Below are positions 19,528-28,300 of a stretch of DNA of 64,000 nucleotides, in pieces. The position numbers were made by a program, and so were the translations under genes. The notes beneath the pieces are model-generated. The model had not been told where the DNA came from. It was given only the letters and a program-made list of their open reading frames with translations, and did no database searches. The DNA is from Thraustochytrium sp. TN22 (taxonomy: Eukaryota; Sar; Bigyra; Thraustochytrida; Thraustochytriidae), in contig JABLUY010000114.1 of the NCBI GenBank assembly GCA_013306675.1, positions 49,855-113,854 of the forward strand, written 5' to 3'. The number at the start of each line of letters is the position of its first letter. The first letter of the stretch is position 1.

Positions 19528-20000
19528 TCTGGGACGGGCGGCTCCGTGTCAATATAGAGAATAAAAACAGCCCAGACCTCGCGTCCGATCCCGACAAGGT
19601 AAAGATGTTTGTAGTTTCTCGAATGAAGCAGACTGACTGCTTTATTCGCCAGTTTCTCGAATGAAGCAGACAGCTTCATTCGCCAGGTCACTTGAGAGAA
19701 GACTGCACAGCCGTCTGGGACAGGCGGCTCCGTGTCAAAATGGAGAATGAAACAGCCCAGAGCTCGCTTCTGATTCTCAGAAGGTTTTCAGCTTTTCGGC
19801 CTTGGGCGGGCGGCCCCATGTCAAGCAAAAAGAGAGAGGAGAAACACCCAAGGCACGACCCAAAGGTGGTAACAAAAGGTTTCACGAGATCTTTCTCGAG
19901 TGAATAGGAACAGCCCGGGCCTCCCTTCCCATCGCCCAAAAGGTAAAAGATGTTTGTGGTTTCTCGAATGGAACAGACAGATTCATCAGCCAAATCACTT
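19528..20000. repeat. Patch of diverged duplicated blocks downstream of SAS10
   Basis: Two sequence blocks each occur twice. Block X (CTGGGACRGGCGGCTCCGTG..., then GAGAAT and AAACAGCCCA) is at about 19528-19577 and 19715-19765. Block Y (AGGTAAA, ATGTTTGTRGTTTCTCGAAT, CAGAC, then ATTC and CACTT) is at about 19595-19696 and 19937-20000. Inside the first Y block, TTCTCGAATGAAGCAGAC is itself repeated 37 bp apart (19616 and 19653). The second Y block runs into the SAS10 stop codon (19995-19997). The DNA is much less GC-rich than its neighbours. No protein is apparent. Confidence 0.85.
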
Positions 20001-22178
20001 GGCGCCGGGACGGCGCGAAGCAACGAGGTTGGACCGCACACCGGAAGACTCGCCAGCGTAGTTGTCCGTCTCCCCGGTGCGCAGCTCGCGAACCTGGCCC
20101 TTGCGCGCCTTGAGCTTGCGCTCGTACAGCTTGCGCTTGCGAGTGCGCGGGTTGCGGTCCTCGGGCCGCTTGTGCGCGGTGAGGCCGCGGTTCTTGATAA
20201 TCTTGCGGCTCGCCAGGCGCTTCTGACCGTCCTCCAGCAGCCGCGAGGGCGCCGACGTGACGGCTTGCGGCTCGGCGGCGGCACGCGCGGCCGCGCGGTC
20301 CTCCTTGCGCTGGCGCTTCTGACGCCGGTCCTCCTCCTTGGCCGCCCGGTACAGGTCATCCTCCTCGGCGTCGTCCACAAAGTCCGGGTCGTAGTTGGCC
20401 TGGTTCTGCAGCTTCTTGAGGCTGCGCTTCTTCTCCTTGCGCAACTCCTCGGCGGCCGCAGCCTCCTCGTCCGCGGCAGACACAGCGCTGCGGTTCTGCG
20501 CCAGCATCATCGGGTCGCGGATCGCCAGGTCCTCGTCGCCAGAGCGCGACTTGGACGCCTTCTTGCGCTCCGTCTTCTCCTGCTGCTCGATGCGCTGCAT
20601 GAACTTGGCCAGCTCCTGCTCGCGCCGCGCCTTTTGGTCCACGCGGTACGAGGCGTCGCGGTCTACCTGGTTCACCCTGGCCTCCAGGTCGCCAAAGTCG
20701 TCCAGATCCGCCACGGTGCCCTCCATGTTGAAGGCCTCGCGCTCGCGCCGTTGGCGGGCCGCGCGCTGCTTCTTGGTCTCCTGGAGACGCACAAAGTAGT
20801 CCTCCTCGTAGCGCGTGCGCTCTTCCTCCTCCTCGCGGCTCTTGAGGTCGGCCATGTTTGCGCCGATGGAGGGCTCCTCCATTGGCCTGTCCAAGAGCTC
20901 GCTCGCCATCTCCTGCAGCATCCTATTCTTCTTGAGCTTGTTCTGCAGCCGCCTACGCCGCTTGTCGTCGCGGGCCGCGTCGCGCTCCTCGTCCTCGAAG
21001 CTCGTCGGCGCGAACATGTGCTTGGGCACCACATAGCGCTTCCCGTTCGCGCGCGCGCGCCCTCCGTTCGCCTCCGCCTTGGCCTCCTCCTCGTCGTCGT
21101 CCTCGTCCTCAGCCTCCTCGTCCTCCTCGTCGCCGTCCTCATCGTCATCGTCGTCCATGAGGTCCGCGATGTTCGGCCGCGCAGCCGCCTTCTTGCTGCC
21201 ATTGGCGCGGGCCGCCGGCTTGGCGGCCAGCATCTCGTCGAGCTGGCCCTTGAGCTTGATGTCGAGCGGCTTGAGCTTCTCCAGCACCGTGCGCATGCGC
21301 ACAAGCTGGCGGATAACCGGGTGATCGCGCACGGACTCCGACTTGGCCTTGAGGTACAGGTAGTATGCCACGTTGATGCAATACGTGAGCATCGCCACGT
21401 ACTTTGCCTCCAGGTAGCTGACGCCGTTCTCCGTCGGCAGCTCGCCGCCCACCACCTTGTCCATGATGGGCACGACGTGCTTCTCAAGCGTCGCCAGGTT
21501 CGCCTTGAACTCCGAGAGCAGGCCAATCAGCTCAGGGGCCTGCGCCGCGACACGCTCCAGCTTCTCGTTCGTGCCCGCCTTGCCCTTGCCCTTCTTGGCG
21601 GTCTTCTTGGCGGACGCGCGCTTCAGGAGCAGCTCGCTCTGCTTCACGTCCTCGTCGTCCGAGTCCACGTCCAGTTCGTAGTCCTGGTCCTTGAGCCCGG
21701 CCGTCAGCTGGCGCTTCATGTCCAACGCCTCCTGCTCCTCCTCCTCGGCGTCCGCGGCGGCCTCCTCGTCCTCCGACTCCTCCTCATCGTCTTCGCTCCC
21801 GCTCGACTCGCCCTCCTTGAAGAAGTCGCTGCGCCGCTTGCCCCAGCGCTTGGTGGCGTCCGCCTTGGCCTTGCGCGCCGCAGCCCTCGCGTCCTCCTCG
21901 TCCTCCTCCTCCTCGTCCTCCTCCTCGTCCTCCTCCCTCACGTTCACATCCAGCACGCCCTCGGCGTCCAGGTCGCTGTCCTCCTCGTCCTCGGCGCTGT
22001 CCTCGGCCTCGGCGCCCAGCCGCTTCGCGTGGAAGGCCTCCACCTCATCGTCCGAGATGACGTCCTCCTGCGCGCCGCCGCGCCGCGCGCCGCGCCGCTG
22101 GCCCCGCCCGCGCGCCATCCTGCCGCGCCCCGCCGCGCGCGCGCTCCTCCGGTTCTGCCCTGGCTGCCGCGGGGCCAC
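19995..22178 (-). CDS. UTP3: SAS10/UTP3, small-subunit processome protein
   Basis: 727 residues, intronless. It is very rich in Asp/Glu and Lys/Arg blocks, as SAS10/UTP3/C1D proteins are. The Sas10/Utp3 core is at about residues 205-300 (ELIGLLSEFKANLATLEKHV, then IMDKVV and YLEAKYVAMLTYCINVAYYL). The diagnostic C-terminal domain is at about 640-727, containing KIIKNRGLTAHKR, RNPRTRKRKLYERKLKARKG, the GQVRE turn and a final SRRPGAK. The protein acts in the nucleolus in U3 snoRNP-dependent 18S rRNA processing. An ATG 20 codons downstream (22118) is a possible alternative start. It is divergent from the HSD17B10-like gene, with about 515 bp between the starts. A long antisense ORF across it is spurious. 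Confidence 0.93.
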   Translation of the reverse strand: MAPRQPGQNRRSARAAGRGRMARGRGQRRGARRGGAQEDVISDDEVEAFHAKRLGAEAEDSAEDEEDSDLDAEGVLDVNVREEDEEEDEEEEDEEDARAAARKAKADATKRWGKRRSDFFKEGESSGSEDDEEESEDEEAAADAEEEEQEALDMKRQLTAGLKDQDYELDVDSDDEDVKQSELLLKRASAKKTAKKGKGKAGTNEKLERVAAQAPELIGLLSEFKANLATLEKHVVPIMDKVVGGELPTENGVSYLEAKYVAMLTYCINVAYYLYLKAKSESVRDHPVIRQLVRMRTVLEKLKPLDIKLKGQLDEMLAAKPAARANGSKKAAARPNIADLMDDDDDEDGDEEDEEAEDEDDDEEEAKAEANGGRARANGKRYVVPKHMFAPTSFEDEERDAARDDKRRRRLQNKLKKNRMLQEMASELLDRPMEEPSIGANMADLKSREEEEERTRYEEDYFVRLQETKKQRAARQRREREAFNMEGTVADLDDFGDLEARVNQVDRDASYRVDQKARREQELAKFMQRIEQQEKTERKKASKSRSGDEDLAIRDPMMLAQNRSAVSAADEEAAAAEELRKEKKRSLKKLQNQANYDPDFVDDAEEDDLYRAAKEEDRRQKRQRKEDRAAARAAAEPQAVTSAPSRLLEDGQKRLASRKIIKNRGLTAHKRPEDRNPRTRKRKLYERKLKARKGQVRELRTGETDNYAGESSGVRSNLVASRRPGAK

Positions 22179-22693
22179 TCGCGCCGCGACGCGCGCTCAG
22201 CCACCGCCCGCCAGCGAGCGCACAGCGCTCGCTCGCGCGCCGCCGCGCGCCCTGCGCCCGCTCGCGCGCCAGCGCGCGCACTGCGCTCGCTCGCGCGCCA
22301 GCGATGTTATGTCCGCCAGCGCGCCACGCGGACCTGCGGCGCACCTCGAGCTCGCCCCGCCCCGCGCCGACGCGACGCGCCGCGACCGCGACGCAGCTGG
22401 CGGCCTCGAGCCGACCCCGCGGGCCGCGCCTGGTGGACTAAGGTGCCGACTCGGGCTCGCGGCGCGCGGCGCGCCGGCGGACACTGACCGCGCGGCGCGG
22501 CTGGGCGGCATTCTCGCACGCGGTCCCGCGCAGTGGCTTCGATTCATCCCACGGCGCAGCCCGCGCGGTCGCAAAAGCTTGCGCGCGCGCGGCGGCGGCG
22601 GCGGCCCGACAGCGAGTGGCGGGCGCCCCGCGGCAGATCCGCAAGCGACGGCGGGCGCAGAGGAGGCGAGGAGAGGCGCAGGCCGCAGAGAGC
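22179..22693. other. Divergent promoter region between UTP3 and the HSD17B10-like gene
   Basis: Extremely GC-rich, with two imperfect copies of a GCGCTCGCTCGCGCGCC block near 22230 and 22285. Housekeeping genes leave in both directions. No additional gene seen. Confidence 0.5.
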
Positions 22694-23458
22694 ATGGCGT
22701 CCTCCACGGCGCTGCAGGGCCTCGCGGCCGTGGTGACCGGCGCTGCGTCCGGCCTGGGCCGCGCCACGGCGCTGCGCCTCGCGGCCAACGGCGCCCGCGT
22801 GGTGATCGCCGACCTGCCCGGCAGCAACGGCGAGGCGACGGCGGCCGAGCTGCCGAACGGCCTGGGCGTCTTCGTGCCGACCGACGTCACGAACGAGGAG
22901 CAGGTGGCCAAGGCGATTGAGGCCTCCGGCGACCGCCTTGACATCGCGGTCAACTGCGCCGGCCTGGCGCATGCCATCAAGACGCTCAGCAAGCGCGGCC
23001 CGCACCCGCTCGACAAGTTCAAGCAGACGCTCGACGTCAACGTCGCCGGCACCTTCAACGTCGCGCGCCTCGCCGCTGAGAAGATGGCCAAGAACGAGGG
23101 CGACGAGAACCGCGGCGTCATCATCAACACGGCCAGCATCGCTGCCTTTGAGGGTCAGGTCGGCCAGGTCGCCTACGCCGCTAGCAAGGCCGCCATCGTC
23201 GGCATGACGCTGCCCATGGCGCGTGATCTCGCCTCCAGCCGCATCCGCGTCAACACCATCGCGCCCGGTCTCTTCGACACCGCGCTCCTCGCCGGCCTCC
23301 CAGAAAAGGTCAAGGCCGAGCTCGGCGCTACCGTGCCCAACCCCTCGCGCCTCGGCGACCCGGATGAGTACGCGCAGCTCGTGCTCGCCATCGTCCAGAA
23401 CAAGATGATTAACGGCGCCACCTACCGCCTGGACGGCGCGCTCCGCATGCAGCCGTAA
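22694..23458 (+). CDS. HSD17B10: 3-hydroxyacyl-CoA dehydrogenase type 2-like SDR (HSD17B10 family)
   Basis: 254 residues from the ATG at 22694, which aligns with the usual HSD17B10 start; an upstream in-frame ATG at 22616 would add 26 Arg-rich residues that could be a mitochondrial presequence. Classical short-chain dehydrogenase signatures are present: TGAASGLG at 15-22, Asp40 closing the Rossmann beta-2 (NAD preference), NCAG at 87-90, catalytic Ser148 (TAS), Tyr161 and Lys165 (YAASK). The order of motifs [22 protein letters not shown] and the ending [10 protein letters not shown] are typical of the HSD17B10 subgroup. The enzyme oxidises (S)-3-hydroxyacyl-CoAs in mitochondria, notably in isoleucine and branched-chain acid breakdown; in animals it also serves in mitochondrial RNase P, which cannot be inferred here. 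Confidence 0.93.
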   Translation: MASSTALQGLAAVVTGAASGLGRATALRLAANGARVVIADLPGSNGEATAAELPNGLGVFVPTDVTNEEQVAKAIEASGDRLDIAVNCAGLAHAIKTLSKRGPHPLDKFKQTLDVNVAGTFNVARLAAEKMAKNEGDENRGVIINTASIAAFEGQVGQVAYAASKAAIVGMTLPMARDLASSRIRVNTIAPGLFDTALLAGLPEKVKAELGATVPNPSRLGDPDEYAQLVLAIVQNKMINGATYRLDGALRMQP

Positions 23459-23662
23459 TCAGCAAAGCAAACCAAGCCTTGGCTGCAGGAAAACGAAGCT
23501 CTGGCATTGACTGCGAGTTAAGCAGGCAGGTAAGCGAGCGAGCGAGCAAGCAAGTAAGCGAGCGAGCAAGTAAGTAAAGCGAGTGAGCAAGCAAAAATTT
23601 CGAACATTGATAGTCAAAACGGTTCCTTCCAGCCAAACTTGCGCCATGCAGAGCCTGATCAA
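23459..23662. other. Convergent intergenic region with GAGC/AAGC tetramers
   Basis: Contains an AAGC/GAGC-type tetranucleotide run (about 23530-23592) between the converging HSD17B10-like and MFS genes. No gene seen. Confidence 0.6.
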
Positions 23663-25102
23663 TCACTTCGCGCACGCAGGCCACTTGCGAAAGCTGGCGA
23701 AAAGGCCGACCAAAGGTCCCGGCGCGAGAATAAGCATCGCCATGCCTGGGTCCACGCCCGCGTCCAGCACTGCGCCCAGCACCTCAATGCCCACAATCGT
23801 GACGGCAAACCCGCAGCATGTAGTCAGCGTCAGGGCGGTGCCAACAAGGTCGCGCGGCGCATTCTGTGCCAGCAGCGCAGAAAACTGCGGCGAGTCCGCG
23901 ATGACCGCCAAACCCCACCAGAGCACGAAGACGAGAAAGCCAGCTGGCGTCATGCGACCGTACAGCGGCGCCAGCAGGCAGCACACCATGGATGCAAGCA
24001 GCGCAGCGTTGGCCACCGTGGCACTTCCGACGCGCAGGCTCCATAGCCCACCCAGCGCGCAGGAGAACGCGCCGACGCCGATCGCGGCAAAGGTGCTCAG
24101 CTCCACCGAGAGTACCGCTGCGCCGCCGTGCGCGTCCGCGTGCGCCTCGATCAGCACTGGAACAAAGGCCCACCACGCGTAGAGCTCCCACATGTGGCCA
24201 AAGTAGCCCAGCGCAGCGGCGCGAAATTCTGTGGAGCTCACGATCTCGCGGATGGGCCCCACGCCCATCTGCAGGCCGCGTCCCGGGGACGAGGCCGGCC
24301 GCAACCGCAAGAGCGCCACCACCGCTGGTCCCAGCTCGTCCCACGGTACAAGCACCACCGGCAGGAGCAAGCCGCCGACCAGGGCGAGCCCCGAGACCGC
24401 CAATAGCGTCGCCTCAAGCGGTAAGCTGCGGCCGGCGCCGCGCAGGAGCCATGGAAAGGCCGTGCCGAGCGTCAACGCGCCTACAAGCACGCCCAAACGC
24501 GCGCCCAGGCCCTCCGGGAAGTGCTTGGCCGCCACGCGCATGCCAACCGGGTACACGCCGGCCAAGCAAAACCCGACGAGCGTGCGCAGTACCGCCCATG
24601 TCGCAAAGTCGGTGCGCGCCACGCAGAGCGCGTTGAAGAAGCTGCCCAGCGCCGCCATGGCGGCAAAGACCACCTCTGGCACGAAACGGTCCGCCACGCC
24701 CAGCAGTGAGAGCACCAGCGTGCCCGCGATGAAGCCCGCCTGCACGAGCGACGTCAGCGTCGAGACGTGCTCCGCCAGCTCGCTGCCCTTCGCCTGTCCG
24801 GCCACCGCATTGGGAGCAAACCACAGCGACGTCCCTGCAAATTGTGCGAATACGATCGTCGCCAGCGCGTACGGGCTGTGCCGTGGAGTCTGGTCTTCCG
24901 TTGCCGACCTCGTTGTGGCTGCCGGCGTCGCCGGGCACTGGGCGGTCCCTGGCATGACCCGGTTCGCCGGCGGCATCGCTTTACCCGGTTGCTGCTCGGG
25001 CACCACCGTGGCGCCGTCGCCACCAGCTTCCAGCATGATGCTCGCGTTCTGGGTAAGAGGCGTGCTGCGCTCCTGCCGCTGCGCCGTGCCCAACCGCGCC
25101 AA
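23663..25102 (-). CDS. Major facilitator superfamily transporter
   Basis: 479 residues. A polar, Thr/Pro-rich N-terminal region of about 80 residues is followed by about twelve hydrophobic segments in two halves with a central cytoplasmic loop near the PASSPGRG stretch, the MFS plan. The first helix carries FAGTSLWFAPNAV, a motif I associate with bacterial MFS permeases of uncertain substrate; after TM2-3 an MFS-A-like turn (GVADRFVPE) is visible. Substrate cannot be predicted. It is 279 bp downstream of the first FAAL-type synthetase on the same strand, so it may export that pathway's product (inference). ATGs at residues 23 and 43 are alternative starts. Confidence 0.87.
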   Translation of the reverse strand: MARLGTAQRQERSTPLTQNASIMLEAGGDGATVVPEQQPGKAMPPANRVMPGTAQCPATPAATTRSATEDQTPRHSPYALATIVFAQFAGTSLWFAPNAVAGQAKGSELAEHVSTLTSLVQAGFIAGTLVLSLLGVADRFVPEVVFAAMAALGSFFNALCVARTDFATWAVLRTLVGFCLAGVYPVGMRVAAKHFPEGLGARLGVLVGALTLGTAFPWLLRGAGRSLPLEATLLAVSGLALVGGLLLPVVLVPWDELGPAVVALLRLRPASSPGRGLQMGVGPIREIVSSTEFRAAALGYFGHMWELYAWWAFVPVLIEAHADAHGGAAVLSVELSTFAAIGVGAFSCALGGLWSLRVGSATVANAALLASMVCCLLAPLYGRMTPAGFLVFVLWWGLAVIADSPQFSALLAQNAPRDLVGTALTLTTCCGFAVTIVGIEVLGAVLDAGVDPGMAMLILAPGPLVGLFASFRKWPACAK

Positions 25103-25381
25103 CGCGCTCTGCCGCGCGCCATGGGCTCCTGTGTTGCGGCGCGGTCTTCGCGGAAACAGGTTTTGTGCGAGTCGCTGCTCCCTCCATGGGCATCCGCACG
25201 GCGCTGTCTGATGACACGCGCAACATGTTCTCGGACGAATTCAAGTTGCGCCTCCAGGACACGCACTCGCATGGCCGCTGTGCCAGGCAAGCATTCTTAC
25301 AACGCACCCATCGCCACGGTGGCAGACAGCTAATTTTGCTTGCTTTTTTTACCGAGAAACGTACAAGAGTTATCTTGTACG

Positions 25382-28300
25382 TCAGCACGCTGGCGCTACC
25401 TCAACCGTGCTGCCGGCTTGCTCAAGATCAAGGGTGAGCTTCTTTGGGTCCGTGTGGCTTGAGACTTGCTGCACTGTGGCTCGCGGGTGGATCACGGTCT
25501 CGGGCGGAACGAAGCCATTACTCATGCAGATTGCTCCCTGGTGCAGCACGGCGCGGGCACCGATGTACGACGGGCCGAGCTGGAAGCCGCCGTTGGTGAA
25601 CTGGTGCGCACCCAGGTAGGCCCCGGCGTCCACAATCGCGCCTTCGCCTACTGTCAACAGCTGGTGCTCCCGCACTAGCATCGTGTTGATAATCGCATCG
25701 CGGCCCACCCGTGCGCCTTGGAAACGCGCATGCATGTTGTACATGGGCGTCGCGTGGAGCACGAACAGCAGCAGCTTCTCAAAGCGGCACGTGAAGAGCT
25801 GGTACGAGCAGTACAGGCTCGTGCGCGTCGGGACAGCTTGCAAATCTCGCCACGGCCCCAGCACAGCAAGAGCCTGGAGACGCTGGGCGAGAATAGAGCA
25901 GAGCAGAACCAACCAAAAGCTCACGGGGAGCAGCATGATGGCAAGGTTGCGGTCCACGTCTGCGTGAAAGAGCACGAACTGCGCAAACTCAAAGGCTGGG
26001 ACGAGGGTCGCGACCATCAATGCAAGCAGCCCCGCCCGGAAAACGAGCGCCAAGGCCTCCTCTGCCGCGCTCCACACCGGCACAACCTCGTCTCCCCTGC
26101 TCTTGCTGGCCATCGGAAAACTTGCGCCCCGGAACTTGCGGGTGTTCGCCGGTAGAACCTCGCGCTCCGCTAGCGTGCTCAGCGCCGCCAGGCTCGAATG
26201 AGGCTGCATCATGCTGCCAGGACCCAACACCGCGAAGAGACCCACCTCGCAATGATCGCCAATGTGAACCTCGGCCCGCTCCCCATGAGCCTCCGTCTCC
26301 ACGAAGATGAGCCCCATCATTGCGTTCTTGCCCACGTGAATCATGTCCGCGTTCGTGGCGCTGATGCAGTCAGACGAAGATGCAAAGGCGCACGGGCCCA
26401 CCGAGGCGCCCAGCATGCGCCAGTACGCCATCAGCACGCGCGACTCGTCCAAGAAGATGATCCACGTGCCAATCATCAGGCCCCACATGTAGTCTGCCGC
26501 CCAGTGCCGCAGCACACGCAGCGCGCTGGGCGTCACCGGCCCGGCCCGAAGGCGGCCCACCAGGACCCACTTGAAACCAACCACCACGAAGGACATGCAA
26601 CAGGCCGTCACCACGAATGACGTGCTCCAGTACACGAGGTCCGCGTAGCGAAAGCCCGAGGGGTATCCGCAGGCGTCCCAGATGAGCACGTTGACCAGTG
26701 AGACGCCAAAGTAGACCTCCAGAACGAAGCACATGATGAGGAGCTTCGCCACGAGGTCCACCAGCACGGTCGGGGTCGAGCGCCCCGCACTCGCGGGCTC
26801 CAGAGGCGCCACCTCCACGCCCTCCTGCACAACCTCGAGAATGCCCACGCGCGCGCCACAGCCTACCGACGCGCCCGGCATCACCACCGATCCGGCTCCC
26901 AGGTCACTGAAGGCGCCAATCTGCACGGGCCGGAAGCGAAGCGTGCGCGCCTTGGCGTCGAAAGTGCGACACACGACTGTGGCCTTGACATTGGCGTCGC
27001 GGCCAATGTGTACAAGGTCCACGTCGCGCAGTAGCGTCTTGATCTTGGCTGAAAACGCGATGCGACCACCCAGCAGCATGTAGAACACATTGAGCAGCGG
27101 CGTGTTGACGAGCCAGCGGCCCACGGCAGACTCCCACGTGTGCACAAGGCGGTCCACGAGCCACCACCGCAGGTACGGAAGCGAGTTGATCGCGATCTCC
27201 CGCGGTGTCCAGCGGCCGACCACGAGCCACTTGGTGGCCACTACGAGCGTTGAGAAGCTGATGAGCCACAGCGGAATGACCAAGGGCACCAGCAGGCCGA
27301 ACATGGTCACCGTGTCCGTGACGCGGTAGTAGACCCAGGGCTCGCCCAGGTCGCTCTGGAAGCGCACCCAGTATCCGAAGTGGTAAGCAGGCAGGATGGC
27401 GGCGGACATCTCGAGAAAGATAAGTGAGACGCCGAAGCACTGCAGCAGCCCGGCGAGGCCTGTATGCATCGAGCACCCCCCAGTTCGCGGCAGCTCTTCA
27501 AGGTGACGGACCGTCTTGGCTCTCTTGGCGGCCTCGATTGCCTCGAAAATGCCGCGCACGGTGCGATGCTCGGCGATGAAGTCCGCCTCAAGGGCTGTTG
27601 TACCTTCGAGGAGCGCCTCCGCATGCGCGTTGACCTCGACCATTGCGAGCGAGCTCATGCCCGCTTCAAAAAGGTCAGCGTCCGCGCTGAGCGAGGAAAC
27701 CTCGAGCGTCTCACGAACGCGATGAAGTAGCCACGCGAGGCGCTCTTCCGGCGTGCTGGCCGCGTGAGCGGTGGTGGTTCCGTAGCCCAGGTCAGTCCAC
27801 GTCAGCGAAAAGAGGTCCTGATGCACGCGCATACCGCTCTCGAGCGGTGTAGTGAGGACGCGGTCGCAGCGAGCGACGACAGAAGTCGCCGTGGCACTTC
27901 TTTCCTCCGGGAGGTAGCGGCGAATCAGGTCCTTGGTGATGTCGCCGGTCTTGGCAACACAAAGCCGAGGTGTGATGCGCTCGAGTGCGGGGCCCGTGAC
28001 AAGCGGTGGCTGGGTCGCGGCGGGTCCTGCGAACACGTGGAGTTGATCAGCGCCTCCGATGAGAAGCAGCGTGGCGATGCGGTCACGCATGAAGGTCTGG
28101 TCGGAGGATGGCTTGATGATTTCTGGCAAGAAGAGGACAGCCTGGAAGGCGCGGTCGGTGAGGACGTCCTGGTGTGGCCGAAGTCTCTCGAGGAAGGAGA
28201 AGTGCCACGCCACGTAGGCCTGAGCGAAGAGCGCAAGGGGCACTTCGCGCGTGGCGCGATCCAGCGAGACCTGGCTGAGCGCAGATCCGAGCACTGCGGA

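Noticed and set aside
19950-22487. 845-aa plus-strand ORF across SAS10
   Set aside because: Antisense shadow; the acidic/basic codons of SAS10 read as Leu/Val/Arg runs on the other strand.
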